This document shows positions 27,277-36,805 of a stretch of 64,000 nucleotides of DNA, one piece after another. Under the pieces are notes generated by a model. That model saw nothing but the letters and a program-made list of their open reading frames with translations. It made no database searches and was not told the origin of the DNA. How positions within the stretch are numbered: the first letter of the stretch is position 1; every line of letters begins with the position of its first letter. The DNA comes from Lautropia sp. (GTDB taxonomy: Bacteria > Pseudomonadota > Gammaproteobacteria > Burkholderiales > Burkholderiaceae_E): contig JAUNAC010000001.1 of NCBI GenBank assembly GCA_030527825.1, forward strand, positions 1,203,464-1,267,463. The letters are read 5' to 3'. A program made the translations under genes and the position numbers.

Positions 27277-28227
27277 TCAGTTGCGCCATCTGTCCATGGG
27301 TTTCATGGACTCCATCATGCCTTTCCACATCGCTTTTAATTTATCAAGCTTCCGTTCTTCGAAAAACACGATGCCCATGACGTCATGGATCAGTCTTAAT
27401 GTCATCAGGATAATAAAGCCGGGAAAATCCTTGCCATACATGGCCATGGTCTTCAGGCCATTTCTCACGCTATAGAATTTTCTGGTGGCTGAATGGTGGT
27501 TGGGTTTTATCGTCAGAAACATTATTTTGTGCTTCTGTCGGTCTCCGATGGTGTGGATGATTTTCGCCGCGGGTGTAGCATAGATTTTCAGCCTGTTTTT
27601 CGCCAGTCTCAGACAGAACTCGGTATCTATCTGGTCGATGAAAAACTTGTCCATGAATGGTCCGGTTTTGTCGAACAGGGATGTTTCCACGATGCTGCCT
27701 GACGAGATGATGAAACTCACTTCCTCGGCTCTGTCTGCCAGGGAAACGGTTTTGTATCCCCGTGGGGTCAGTTTTGCATAGTGGGCATCATCTCCTGTGT
27801 TCCTGTCGAAGTAGTTCGGCCCCAGCAGTGCCAGTGACGGTTCCGTTTTGCGCAGTTCGTCAAATGCCCGGTTCATGTCTGCGATGAAGCCATCAGGAAC
27901 GGAGGTGTCCTGATCGAAAAATATGGTTCTTTGACAGCCGGATGCTTTCGATATCATGACCCCGGCATTTTGCGCCCGCGCAAGTCCGAGATTTTCAGAC
28001 ATTTTTTCAAAATGGATGCCCGGCGTGGATGAGATTTCTCCGAGGGTTTTGCCGGGCGTGGAATTGTTGTCGATGACGATGACATGGCAGCCCTGGGCCA
28101 GGCAGCTTCTGATCAGATCGACAGCCTTTCCTTCCGGGTTGTATGTCACTATGATGGCCGCGGTTGTGGGCGTGGCCTGCGGGTTGTCTGGCTGCCGGTC
28201 TGGATGGTCTGTTGGTGCTGCATCCAT
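27277..28227 (-). CDS. GT2 family glycosyltransferase (rhamnosyltransferase-like)
   Basis: 316 residues. AAIIVTYNPEG at the N-terminus, VIDNNST, NLGLARAQNAG and IFFDQDTSVP (the DxD-like site) form the GT2 core, followed by FFIDQIDTEFCLRL, the ED/TD acceptor motif. The C-terminal part carries hydrophobic, basic segments (HSATRKFYSVRNGLKTMAMY) typical of dTDP-rhamnosyltransferase-like proteins. It starts 4 bp from the stop of the upstream GT2 gene, so the two are co-transcribed. Donor sugar unproven: nearby ManC supplies GDP-mannose, and no dTDP-rhamnose genes lie in the window. Confidence 0.86.
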   Translation of the reverse strand: MDAAPTDHPDRQPDNPQATPTTAAIIVTYNPEGKAVDLIRSCLAQGCHVIVIDNNSTPGKTLGEISSTPGIHFEKMSENLGLARAQNAGVMISKASGCQRTIFFDQDTSVPDGFIADMNRAFDELRKTEPSLALLGPNYFDRNTGDDAHYAKLTPRGYKTVSLADRAEEVSFIISSGSIVETSLFDKTGPFMDKFFIDQIDTEFCLRLAKNRLKIYATPAAKIIHTIGDRQKHKIMFLTIKPNHHSATRKFYSVRNGLKTMAMYGKDFPGFIILMTLRLIHDVMGIVFFEERKLDKLKAMWKGMMESMKPMDRWRN

Positions 28228-28231
28228 TGAT

Positions 28232-29158
28232 TTATGCTCTCCTGGGGCCCTGTTTGCCTCTCAGGCCGTCAATGAGTCCCTGGGCAATCATTTTCATATA
28301 AGACAGTCGGGGAGACTGGGTGGCCAGAGTGGAGACCGCCCTGAATACAAGGCTTTTTGTTTCGACCATTTTCCATTGCCGCGAGACGTGCGGCATGCGG
28401 CACAGCAGCAGGGCGTTTCTGAACATGTAGAAATTTCTGAGCGGAGCGTGCTGAGAAATGGGCCTTCCCAAAAACTCTTTGCCAGCCTCGCCCAGTCTGT
28501 GCTGCATGTGTGCGTCGCACACACCGAGCAGGCAGTATCCGGCATGCGTCGCGCGCAGGCACCATTCAATATCGACATAATCGATGAACAGGGCTTCGTT
28601 CATGTCACCGATATCGTTCAGAGCCGCCATTGAAATCAGGCAGCCCGACGCAATCAGGTGTTCCACCTCCATGCGTTGATCGGGCTGCTCGCATGGGCAG
28701 CGGACGCGTCTGCTTCCTTCCAGTCGCACGAAGGGCGCCGAATTGCTCTCATGGCCCATGTCGGTATAGCGCGGGCCGACAGCGGCGATGGGGCGGCCGT
28801 GTGGCGAGGGGTCCTCGATGGCAGCCAGCAGTTTCGACACCATGTCGGGTTCCGGAATGCTGTCATGGTCCAGCAGCAGTACATAGTCGCTGTTTCGCTG
28901 GCGGGCAACCGCAATGCCCACGTTCTGGGCTGCCCCGATGCCCTGATTGCTGCCGAGTTCATGCAGCGCTATATGACCGGCGGACTCCGCTGCCAGTTTG
29001 CGGATGGCCAGCAGGATCCTGTTGACAGAACCATTGTCCACAATCTCGATCTGGCCCGTTTGCTGCTGTGCGGCCTGGCACAGCAAAGACAGCCTCAAGA
29101 TATCCGGGTTGTAGGTCACGACGACGGTCGTGACGTTTTTACCTTGAGTGGATGTCAT
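28232..29158 (-). CDS. GT2 family glycosyltransferase (rhamnosyltransferase-like)
   Basis: 308 residues with TTVVVTYNPDI, IVDNGS, NQGIGAAQNVGI and VLLLDHDSIPEPDMV, then LFIDYVDIEWCLRATHAGY. It resembles its downstream neighbour and belongs to the same GT2 subgroup. It lies between manC (75 bp upstream) and the next GT2 gene (4 bp downstream), indicating an operon manC-GT-GT-GT. Acts in the cytoplasm on an undecaprenyl-linked chain by family analogy; exact linkage unknown. Confidence 0.86.
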   Translation of the reverse strand: MTSTQGKNVTTVVVTYNPDILRLSLLCQAAQQQTGQIEIVDNGSVNRILLAIRKLAAESAGHIALHELGSNQGIGAAQNVGIAVARQRNSDYVLLLDHDSIPEPDMVSKLLAAIEDPSPHGRPIAAVGPRYTDMGHESNSAPFVRLEGSRRVRCPCEQPDQRMEVEHLIASGCLISMAALNDIGDMNEALFIDYVDIEWCLRATHAGYCLLGVCDAHMQHRLGEAGKEFLGRPISQHAPLRNFYMFRNALLLCRMPHVSRQWKMVETKSLVFRAVSTLATQSPRLSYMKMIAQGLIDGLRGKQGPRRA

Positions 29159-29233
29159 GGCCCAGGTATTCAGGTGTGATTGATGGCTGGTCTGGCAACG
29201 GCATTTTTCGGTTCTGTCAGGGAGTTGCCGTCA

Positions 29234-30715
29234 TCAGGCTCGACCGTAATTGTCCTGAAATCGGACAATATCGTCCTCTCCCAGATACTCGCCACTCTGG
29301 ACTTCAATCATTACCAGCGGCAGCAAGCCGGGGTTTTCCAGGCGATGGCGGTGGGTGGCCGGGATATAGGTGGATTCATTGGTGGCTACAAATATTTCGT
29401 CATCGCCGTTGACGACCTTGGCCATGCCTTTGACGACGATCCAGTGTTCGTTTCGGTGATGGTGCATTTGCAGGCTGAGGCTTGCACCCGGCTTCACTTC
29501 GATGCGTTTGATTTTGTAGCGCGGGCCTTCGCCCAGGATGGTGTAGGTGCCCCAGGGGCGGGCAACGGTGCGGTGCAGTTGCGCAGTTTCATGCTTGCGA
29601 GACTTCAGTGTTTTGACGACGTCCTTGACTTGCTGGGCTTTGTCGGCCGCTGACACGAGCAGGGCGTCCGGTGTGTCGATGATCAGCAGATCCTGCAGCC
29701 CCACCGTGGCGACCAGCCGATCTTCGCTGTTGTGAACATAGACGTCATGACTGTCTACGAAGACGGTGTCGCCAGTGCTGCGGTTTCCGTCGTCATCTGC
29801 CGGAGAAAGGCTGCGCACTGCATCCCATGAGCCGATGTCGTTCCAGCCGAAGGTGCCGGGGACGACGGCCACCCGATCCGATTTTTCCATGACGGCATAG
29901 TCGATGGAGATGTCGGGGGCCTGCCGGAAGTCATCTGCCCCGATCTCGATCAGCGTTGCGTGGCTGGTCTGTTCCTGACGTGCGTTCGCCTGACAGGTAC
30001 GGGCTGTCTGCAGGATGTCGGGCGCATGTTGTTCAAGCGCCTTCAGTATGCCCTGGGCCGCAAGGCAGAACATGCCGGAGTTCCAGAGAAAGTTGCCGGC
30101 AGCGAGCAGTGCTTCGGCCTTTTCCCGGGCCGGTTTCTCGATGAAGCGCACGACATGGCGTCCGGCCAGACTCTGCGAGGAGCCCGTCGCTGCCGGGTTG
30201 TCATGGGAACGAGGGGGGATGATGTCACCAGCTTCGATATAGCCATAGCCGGTTTCAGGGGCGGTGGGCCGGATGCCAAAGGTGACCAGATATCCCTGGG
30301 CGGCCAGGGTGGCCGCCTGCTCGACGGCACTGGCGAACAATGCTTCATCAGTGAGGAGGTGATCCGCGGGCATGACCAGCATCAGGGCGTCTGGACCATG
30401 GCGTTCGGCAACCTGGAGCGCTGCCAGGGCGATGGCCGGCGCAGTGTTGCGGCCAAAGGGTTCCAGCAGGAAGGCGGGGAGTTCGTCCTCACCGGGCAAG
30501 GCGAGCTGGTATTGGTCGCGCGACAGGAAGAAGTATTCGCGGTTGGTCACCGTGAGGATCTGACCTGTCTCGGCCACCCGCCGGGCGCGCCGATAGGTCT
30601 TCATCAGCAGACTTTCACCATCGGGAAGCTGCATGAAGGGTTTCGGATGGCCTTCGCGCGAGACGGGCCAGAGTCGGGTTCCGGCGCCGCCGGACAGGAT
30701 GACGGGGATCAGCAT
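29234..30715 (-). CDS. manC: Bifunctional mannose-1-phosphate guanylyltransferase/mannose-6-phosphate isomerase (ManC/XanB/AlgA type)
   Basis: Makes GDP-mannose from mannose-1-phosphate and, through its C-terminal cupin, interconverts fructose- and mannose-6-phosphate. 493 residues. Nucleotidyltransferase signature GGAGTRLWPVSREGHPKPF (9-27), FIEKPAREKAEALLAAG, FGWNDIGSWDAV, then a linker and a PMI-type cupin with RPWGTYTILGEGPRYKIKRI, MHHHRNEHWIVVKG and NESTYIPATHRHRLENPG. Full length for the family. Gmd/Rmd for GDP-rhamnose or GDP-fucose are not in the window, so the final sugar may be mannose itself or be made elsewhere. Confidence 0.93.
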   Translation of the reverse strand: MLIPVILSGGAGTRLWPVSREGHPKPFMQLPDGESLLMKTYRRARRVAETGQILTVTNREYFFLSRDQYQLALPGEDELPAFLLEPFGRNTAPAIALAALQVAERHGPDALMLVMPADHLLTDEALFASAVEQAATLAAQGYLVTFGIRPTAPETGYGYIEAGDIIPPRSHDNPAATGSSQSLAGRHVVRFIEKPAREKAEALLAAGNFLWNSGMFCLAAQGILKALEQHAPDILQTARTCQANARQEQTSHATLIEIGADDFRQAPDISIDYAVMEKSDRVAVVPGTFGWNDIGSWDAVRSLSPADDDGNRSTGDTVFVDSHDVYVHNSEDRLVATVGLQDLLIIDTPDALLVSAADKAQQVKDVVKTLKSRKHETAQLHRTVARPWGTYTILGEGPRYKIKRIEVKPGASLSLQMHHHRNEHWIVVKGMAKVVNGDDEIFVATNESTYIPATHRHRLENPGLLPLVMIEVQSGEYLGEDDIVRFQDNYGRA

Positions 30716-30839
30716 GGCAAGGAGATGAAGGGCCGGCTGGCCAGTTTCTGATGGATGTGGATACGGGATGATCGCACGTCTGCCTGCTGGTCAGTGAATT
30801 CCTGCGTAGCAGCCAGCGAGTCAGTGAACGCTGGCGCAC

Positions 30840-31646
30840 TCAGGGAGCGGCAGTGTCTTCGAGCGCTGCCATTGCCTGGGCGGCCTGACGCAGATGGGGC
30901 AGGTAATCCTTCACCCTTGAAACCGACAGACGCATCGTTGGCCCCTGCATGGCCAGGCCCAGGTTGGATTTGCCATGCTGGCTGGGCACCAGAACGGCCA
31001 GGCAGATGAGGCCGGGCAGGAACTCCTCGTTGTCGATGGCGTAGCCATCATGGCGGCAACGTTCAATTTCGTTTTCCAGGGCGGACAGGTCGGTCAGCGT
31101 GTTTGCGGTGTGTTTTTCCAGCGGCCCACTGCCGAGCAGCTGTTGGCGCTGGCGGACGGACAGTTGGCCAAGAAACAGCTTGCCGGTTGCTGAGCAGTGG
31201 ACGGGAACCCGGGAGCCAGGGTGTAGATAGAAGCGCAGGGGGGCAGCGGTTTCCACCCGATCGAGATAGACGACCTCACCATTGCTCAGTGCGGTCAGAT
31301 TGCAGCTTTCGCCAATGGCTTCGCGCAGCTGCTGGAGGATGAGGTGACGGCCGCTGTGCAGGCTGTCGTTGAGCAGCAGGCCATGGGCGATTTGCCTCAG
31401 CCTTGCTCCCAGCCCGTAATGCCGTTCGTCTCCATCCCGCTGTAGCAGTCCGGCTGATTCGAGTTGCTGCAGTATGCGATAGACCGTGGGCTTGGGAATG
31501 CCTGTTTCCTGCACCATTTCCTGCAGGGTGAAATAACAGAGGCCCCTGCTCATCGCCTCCATGATGGCAAACAGGCGCACGGCAGGTGCGGCAAGCTGGG
31601 TTGTGGCATTGGCCTGGTCGTCGGGATGGTTCCGGATCTCATCCAT
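30840..31646 (-). CDS. IclR-family transcriptional regulator, divergent from xsc
   Basis: 268 residues. N-terminal winged helix-turn-helix (about 20-80) with FTLQEMVQETGIPKPTVYRI, then the IclR effector domain with GSRVPVHCSATGKLFLGQLS and NEEFLPGLICLAVLV, the ligand-pocket region. It is transcribed away from xsc over a 362-bp spacer that holds a good promoter and an IclR-like operator for xsc, so it is the natural regulator of xsc-pta. ATG 31646 chosen; a TTG two codons earlier is possible. Sulfonate clusters often use IclR or MocR regulators; the inducer here is unknown. Confidence 0.86.
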   Translation of the reverse strand: MDEIRNHPDDQANATTQLAAPAVRLFAIMEAMSRGLCYFTLQEMVQETGIPKPTVYRILQQLESAGLLQRDGDERHYGLGARLRQIAHGLLLNDSLHSGRHLILQQLREAIGESCNLTALSNGEVVYLDRVETAAPLRFYLHPGSRVPVHCSATGKLFLGQLSVRQRQQLLGSGPLEKHTANTLTDLSALENEIERCRHDGYAIDNEEFLPGLICLAVLVPSQHGKSNLGLAMQGPTMRLSVSRVKDYLPHLRQAAQAMAALEDTAAP

Positions 31647-31911
31647 AGGCAAGCGAAAGGGGGCCGTCCTGCAGGTGGTCAGAGGGGATCATAGGCGTGA
31701 TGCGCAAGCTCAGGGCATGCAAATCATTCATCGCGCATGGCGCCTGGTGCAAGGTTCGGATTGTGCGACGGGGGCTGGCCTGCAGGCAAGGTGGTCTGCC
31801 TTGTGCATGCCTGGATGTGACGGACTGACCTGCCTGGCCGCTAGGTACGGTCGTCGCAGGAGCTGCTTTCATCTCAGGGGGAATATGTTTCTTTGGTTTT
31901 CACCGATAGGG

Positions 31912-31940
31912 TTGACAAGAAGGGTGCGTGCTCCAAAAAT
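31912..31940 (+). promoter_or_regulatory. Candidate sigma70 promoter of xsc
   Basis: A perfect TTGACA at 31912-31917, a 17-bp spacer and AAAAAT at 31935-31940 (four of six to TATAAT). Transcription would start near 31947, immediately before the palindromic motif at 31950-31965. The remainder of the IclR-xsc spacer shows no gene. Confidence 0.5.
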
Positions 31941-31949
31941 AGCCGTAAA

Positions 31950-31965
31950 TTCCTAAAAAACGGAA
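31950..31965 (-). promoter_or_regulatory. Candidate operator, TTCCGTTTT..GGAA motif before xsc
   Basis: Read on the minus strand this is TTCCGTTTTTTAGGAA, an imperfect inverted repeat with TTCC/GGAA ends, as common for IclR-family sites. It matches a site before tauZ (38010-38025) at 13 of 16 positions and overlaps a second palindrome AACAAAA-GG-TTTTGTT at 31964-31979. It sits just downstream of the predicted xsc promoter, suiting a repressor. Confidence 0.5.
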
Positions 31966-32008
31966 CAAAAGGTTTTGTTTTATATGAAATAACCGTCAGG
32001 AGGGCTTC

Positions 32009-33817
32009 ATGATGGAAGACAAACGGCAAGCAGTCGAAGGCGTGCAGAAAATGACGCCTTCCGAGGCATTCGTTGAGACGCTTGTTGCCAATGGTGTCAG
32101 GGACATGTTCGGTATCATGGGGTCGGCCTTCATGGATGCAATGGATATCTTTGCGCCGGCGGGTATCCGGTTGATCCCCGTTGTCCATGAGCAGGGGGCC
32201 GCCCATATGGCCGATGGCTATGCCCGGGCCAGTGGACGGCATGGCGTGGTGATCGGCCAGAATGGGCCGGGCATCAGCAATTGTGTGACGGCCATTGCTG
32301 CGGCCTATTGGGCTCACAGTCCGGTAGTCATCGTCACGCCTGAAGCGGGAACCAGAACAATGGGACTGGGGGGCTTTCAGGAGTGTAACCAATTGCCGAT
32401 GTTCCAGGAGTTCACCAAGTACCAGGGGCACGTCACGCATCCGGCAAGGATGGCGGAATACACGGCGCGTTGCTTCGACCGGGCCCTCTCCGAACTGGGG
32501 CCAACCCAGCTCAATATTCCGCGCGACTATTTCTATGGGGAGATTGAGGTCGAAATTCCACGGCCGATGCGTCTGGAACGGGGAGCAGGTGGCGTGGAAA
32601 GTCTGAATCAGGCAGCCAAACTGCTGGCAGAGGCAAAGTTTCCCGTAATTGTTTCGGGCGGAGGCGTGGTCATGGCTGATGGCGTGGATGAATGCCGGCA
32701 GCTGGCTGAGCGGCTCGGGGCGCCGGTAGTGAACAGTTACCAGCATAACGACAGCTTTCCGGCGAGTCATCCGCTGTGGTGCGGGCCGCTGGGATACCAG
32801 GGGTCCAAGGCGGGCATGAAGCTGATCTCGCAAGCGGATGTGGTGCTGGCGCTTGGGACGCGTCTGGGGCCGTTTGGGACCTTGCCACAGTATGGCATGG
32901 ATTACTGGCCCAAGCATGCGAAGATCATTCAGATCGACGCCGACAACAAGATGCTTGGGCTGGTCAAGAAGATTTCGGTGGGTGTTTGCGGAGATGCCAA
33001 GGCTGCCGCCAGTGCGCTGCTCGATCGCCTGCGGGACAAGGTTCTGGTGTGCGATGCCACCAAGACCGAGCGGGCCAGGAAAATCAGGGCTGAAAAGGAG
33101 GCGTGGGAGAGGGAGCTGGACGCCTGGACTCACGAGAAGGACCCTTTCAGCCTTGACATGATCGAGGAACAAAAGCAGGAAAAAACCTTCAACGGAGGAC
33201 AGTATCTTCATCCCCGACAGGTGCTGCGTGAGCTGGAAAAAGCGATGCCACCGGATGTGATGGTGTCCACCGACATTGGCAATATCAACTCGGTTGCGCA
33301 CAGTTATCTGCGGTTCGAGCGCCCGCGCAGCTTGTTTGCGCCCATGAGCTTTGGCAATTGTGGCTATGCCTTCCCCACCATCATCGGCGCCAAGGTGGCC
33401 TCTCCCGAACGACCGGCCATTTCCTATGCTGGCGATGGCGCGTGGGGCATGAGCTTCGGTGAGATCCTTACCTGCGTGCGTCACGATATCCCCGTGACAG
33501 CAGTCGTCTTCCATAACCGCCAGTGGGGGGCCGAGAAGAAGAATCAGGTCGATTTCTACAATCGTCGCTTTGTGGCAGGCGAACTGGATAGTCCAAGTTT
33601 TGCGGACATTGCCAGAGCGATGGGAGCGGAAGGTATTGTGGTGGACAAACTGGAGGATGTCGGGCCGGCTCTCCGGAAGGCCGTCGATTTGCAGATGAAC
33701 CAGAAAAAGACCTGCATTATCGAAATCATGTGCACCCGGGAACTGGGGGATCCGTTCCGCCGCGACGCGTTGTCTAAGCCTGTCCGTTTCCTGGACAAGT
33801 ACAAAGATTACGTGTGA
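32009..33817 (+). CDS. xsc: Sulfoacetaldehyde acetyltransferase Xsc
   Basis: Thiamine-diphosphate enzyme that turns sulfoacetaldehyde plus phosphate into acetyl phosphate and sulfite, the desulfonation step of taurine catabolism. 602 residues. N-terminal domain has the TPP-activating Glu61 in VVHEQGAAHMADGYARASG and GQNGPGISNCVTAIAAAYWA. The C-terminal domain has the TPP/Mg motif GDGAWGMSFGEIL with the downstream NRQWGAEKKNQ segment, a feature of Xsc rather than acetolactate synthase. Start ATG 32009 is set by AGGAGGG six bases upstream. It is followed at 145 bp by pta. Confidence 0.95.
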   Translation: MMEDKRQAVEGVQKMTPSEAFVETLVANGVRDMFGIMGSAFMDAMDIFAPAGIRLIPVVHEQGAAHMADGYARASGRHGVVIGQNGPGISNCVTAIAAAYWAHSPVVIVTPEAGTRTMGLGGFQECNQLPMFQEFTKYQGHVTHPARMAEYTARCFDRALSELGPTQLNIPRDYFYGEIEVEIPRPMRLERGAGGVESLNQAAKLLAEAKFPVIVSGGGVVMADGVDECRQLAERLGAPVVNSYQHNDSFPASHPLWCGPLGYQGSKAGMKLISQADVVLALGTRLGPFGTLPQYGMDYWPKHAKIIQIDADNKMLGLVKKISVGVCGDAKAAASALLDRLRDKVLVCDATKTERARKIRAEKEAWERELDAWTHEKDPFSLDMIEEQKQEKTFNGGQYLHPRQVLRELEKAMPPDVMVSTDIGNINSVAHSYLRFERPRSLFAPMSFGNCGYAFPTIIGAKVASPERPAISYAGDGAWGMSFGEILTCVRHDIPVTAVVFHNRQWGAEKKNQVDFYNRRFVAGELDSPSFADIARAMGAEGIVVDKLEDVGPALRKAVDLQMNQKKTCIIEIMCTRELGDPFRRDALSKPVRFLDKYKDYV

Positions 33818-33962
33818 TGTTCGGGGAAAGCCCGTTGATCTTTGCATGACTTGACACGGATACGTGCCGCAGTGCGGGGAGGGGCTGGGAGCACTGACTG
33901 GAGTAACATGATGCGTCCAGACTCGTTGTTGCCTGAGCCATTTTTTTCCAGTCCCGAGCCCC

Positions 33963-34997
33963 ATGAACCAGAAAAGCGTCTACGTTGCTGATCCGAATCT
34001 ACCCGAATTGCTGCAGTCCCTTCAGCGGCGAGCTTCTGCCCTTGGCCGGCGCATTGTCCTTTGCGAAGCTGATGATGCCCGTGTGCTGCGGGCCGGAGTA
34101 GAGGCCGAGCAGCGTGGTGTGGCCCGCATCACGCTGGTGGGCAGCCGCCCGGCCATCGAACAGTGTGCAGCGACGGAAGGGATTGCCTTGGAGGGGCTTG
34201 AGCTGGTCGATCCAGCCAGCGACCCTCGCAGCGCAGCGCTGGCCGACAGTCTTTTCCGGCGTCGTCAGCACAAGGGTATGACGCTGGAGAAGGCCGCAGA
34301 AGAGATTCGCAAGCCGCTTGTCTTCGCAAACATGATGGTGGCAGACGGGCTGGTCGACGGCTCGGTCGCCGGTGCCGTGCACACTACAGCGGATGTCGTG
34401 CGTACTGCCATTCAGTTGATCGGGATGTCGCCAGACAGCAAACTGGTATCAAGCTTTTTCCTGATGGTGCTCGACCGTCCTCATCATCCCTTCCAGGGGG
34501 GCGTGGTGTTTACCGATTGCGGTCTGGTCATTGATCCCAGTGCCGAGGAACTGGTCGAGATCGCCCGCGCCGGTGGCCGGAGCGCTCGCCAGCTGTTGGG
34601 TGAGGAGCCGCGCATTGCGCTTCTGTCCTTCTCGACGGCCGGCAGCGGTGGCAAGGTGCCCCAGGTGGCAAAGGTTCAGCAGGCCACGGCACTGTTGCGC
34701 GAGTCTGATCCCGCGCTGAAGGTCGACGGTGAGGTGCAGTTTGATGCGGCGATCGTGCCGTCGGTCGCTGCGCGCAAATTGCCAGACTCCCAGTTGCAGG
34801 GGCGGCCGAATGTATTGGTTTTTCCAGACCTGGATGCCGGCAATATCGGCTACAAAATCGCCGAGCGGATTGGTGGCGCCATGGCGGTCGGACCTTTGTT
34901 GCAGGGGCTGCGTCGACCCGCCAATGATCTATCACGAGGGGCAGGCACGGTCGATATCGTCAATGCCATTGCCATGACCGTGCTCCAGAGTGGCTGA
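33963..34997 (+). CDS. pta: Phosphate acetyltransferase Pta (short form)
   Basis: Converts acetyl phosphate from Xsc plus CoA to acetyl-CoA. 344 residues, a single PTA_PTB catalytic domain without the long N-terminal regulatory part of the E. coli enzyme; this short form is the one linked to xsc in sulfonate degraders. Motifs: [70 protein letters not shown] and [23 protein letters not shown]. The last 66 bases overlap the 3' end of the oppositely oriented cobT-like gene. Confidence 0.93.
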   Translation: MNQKSVYVADPNLPELLQSLQRRASALGRRIVLCEADDARVLRAGVEAEQRGVARITLVGSRPAIEQCAATEGIALEGLELVDPASDPRSAALADSLFRRRQHKGMTLEKAAEEIRKPLVFANMMVADGLVDGSVAGAVHTTADVVRTAIQLIGMSPDSKLVSSFFLMVLDRPHHPFQGGVVFTDCGLVIDPSAEELVEIARAGGRSARQLLGEEPRIALLSFSTAGSGGKVPQVAKVQQATALLRESDPALKVDGEVQFDAAIVPSVAARKLPDSQLQGRPNVLVFPDLDAGNIGYKIAERIGGAMAVGPLLQGLRRPANDLSRGAGTVDIVNAIAMTVLQSG

Positions 34998-36791
34998 TGT
35001 TCCGCTTCGGGATTGGCGACAGTCCAGCGTTTTGATCAGCGCCTGCAGGGTGCGGGTCTGCAGCAGGTCGTCCGGTGTCACCGCCAGATGGCGCGGATAG
35101 AAGGGGGATAGATTCAGCCCCAGACCGATGCCGGTAATCTCCACGCCCTGGCTGCTCGCGGCGGTGACCATCGCTTTCAGGTGGCTATCCAGATACCATG
35201 CATCGTTGGCTTGTTGGGTAGCGCTTTCCATCGGGCAGCCATCGGAGATCACCCACAGGACGCGCCGCTGCACATCTCGGTGCAACAGGCGTTGCGCGGC
35301 CCATTGCACCGCTTCGCCGTCCAGCCCCTCTCGGTACAGATCCTGTTTCAACAGACAGGCTATGGCCAGGCGGTTGCGTCGCCCGCGGTTCTCGAAGTTT
35401 TTGAAGACAAGGTGCAGTCGCTCGGCAAGCCGTCCAGGCCGCTCGGGGGAGCCCGCCCGACGCCAGGCCGCCAGTGCCTTGCCGCCATGCCAGGAGGCAG
35501 TGCTGAAGCCAAGTACTTCGAACGGAATCTGCAGTGCGTCAGTGACCCGAGTCCAGATATCGGCAAACAGCGCCAGTTGCATGGCATATCCCTTCATTGA
35601 TCCGGAGCAGTCGACAAGCAGGGTGATCGCACAATGGGGTGCGGGCAAGCGAACCTCCTGCCTGAAGATGTCGCCCGCCAGGGGAGATGACACCATCCGG
35701 GCGAGTTGACGGCCGTCGATGCGTCCTTCTGTCTGCAGAAAGCGCCAGTCAGCCGTAGTCGGGCTTGCCATTCTCTTCATCAGATCCCTGCCCAGACGAG
35801 CCAGGGGCGGGGAAAGTTCGTGGAGCCGGCGATTCATCTCCTGTCGATATTCGTGCAGCAATGCAGGACGGATCAGGCAGATTGCCTCCCGATGCTGGTC
35901 GAACTGGTGTGTGAATACACGGTAGCGATGATCCTGTTTTGACCAGGCGCGGCTGTTGCTGGTTGCGGCGAGCGGCAGTCCGTGGTCGCCGCTTGAGTCC
36001 TCTTCCCGCCGCCAGAGGAAGAAGGGATTCTTCCCGTGATGCCGGGTGCCTGGAAACTGTGCGGCTGATTGCTGGGCATGGTGCATCAGTGCTGCAATAG
36101 TGCAGGCCATCCGCGCAGACGCGGGGGAGAAATGGCCTGGTTCGTGGCGATGGCGCGCCATGGTGTGCAGATCCTCACCGAGCAGATGGGCGATGCCTGC
36201 CCGGGTGGCTTCCATCGTGTCCTGCACGGCCTCAGGAGACGGGAGGCGCTGCAATCTGGCCCACAGCATCTGGCAGACACTGAACAGGAGCAGACCCAGG
36301 TGCGTGTCGATCAGGGATGAATCATGCCACGCGATGCTCCAGCGCCTGAAATGGCGCAACAGGTTCGCCTGGATGCCTGGCAGGTGCTCCGGGACCAGGC
36401 TTTCGATGCGAATCTGCTCGAACCATTCGTAGAGCATTCGCGCTGTATTTTCCCGTGGGGCGTGGGCGCGATGCGTAACAGGATCAGTCAGCCGCTGACG
36501 CAGCCCGAGGCTGTCGGCGACGGCGCGGCAGGTTGATAGCCCGTCCAGTGTCCCGATCTGGAGATGGGGAATGTTCCAGGGCAAGGGGCTGCCCTCGGCA
36601 CAGCGGCCATGTTGCAGGTCAAACCGCCAGCGAGGCTGGCGCGCCAGAGTCCGCAGCACGGTCGTTGTGAGCCATTCCAGCTGTTGTAGCCGGTATGCCA
36701 TCCGCTGAGGTCCCAGCGCGGCGGCGCTGATGGCAGCCGGGACATTATTGCCACTGGGACGATGTGGCTGGAAAGTGCGTGCGGGATCCAT
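34932..36791 (-). CDS. CobT-like VWA-domain protein (cobaltochelatase subunit family)
   Basis: 619 residues. The C-terminal VWA domain has the MIDAS motif [11 protein letters not shown] (Asp394, Ser396, Ser398) and [13 protein letters not shown], with CobT-type regions [14 protein letters not shown] and [17 protein letters not shown]. The N-terminal half is mostly helical and less conserved. In aerobic B12 synthesis CobT works with AAA+ CobS to drive cobalt insertion by CobN, but no cobN or other cobalamin gene is in the window. It forms a two-gene unit with the cobS-like gene 14 bp upstream. AAA+/VWA pairs (NorQD, CbbQO) also remodel metalloenzymes, so a role in maturing an enzyme of this sulfonate cluster is possible. 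Confidence 0.75.
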   Translation of the reverse strand: MDPARTFQPHRPSGNNVPAAISAAALGPQRMAYRLQQLEWLTTTVLRTLARQPRWRFDLQHGRCAEGSPLPWNIPHLQIGTLDGLSTCRAVADSLGLRQRLTDPVTHRAHAPRENTARMLYEWFEQIRIESLVPEHLPGIQANLLRHFRRWSIAWHDSSLIDTHLGLLLFSVCQMLWARLQRLPSPEAVQDTMEATRAGIAHLLGEDLHTMARHRHEPGHFSPASARMACTIAALMHHAQQSAAQFPGTRHHGKNPFFLWRREEDSSGDHGLPLAATSNSRAWSKQDHRYRVFTHQFDQHREAICLIRPALLHEYRQEMNRRLHELSPPLARLGRDLMKRMASPTTADWRFLQTEGRIDGRQLARMVSSPLAGDIFRQEVRLPAPHCAITLLVDCSGSMKGYAMQLALFADIWTRVTDALQIPFEVLGFSTASWHGGKALAAWRRAGSPERPGRLAERLHLVFKNFENRGRRNRLAIACLLKQDLYREGLDGEAVQWAAQRLLHRDVQRRVLWVISDGCPMESATQQANDAWYLDSHLKAMVTAASSQGVEITGIGLGLNLSPFYPRHLAVTPDDLLQTRTLQALIKTLDCRQSRSGTSATLEHGHGNGIDDIDRACPS

Positions 36792-36805
36792 AATAGTGCT
36801 GCCGT

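Noticed and set aside
31874-33964. Long leftward open frame (about 700 codons) opposite xsc
   Set aside because: It mirrors xsc in a GC-rich gene, has no family-like sequence and no ribosome site; a codon-bias shadow.
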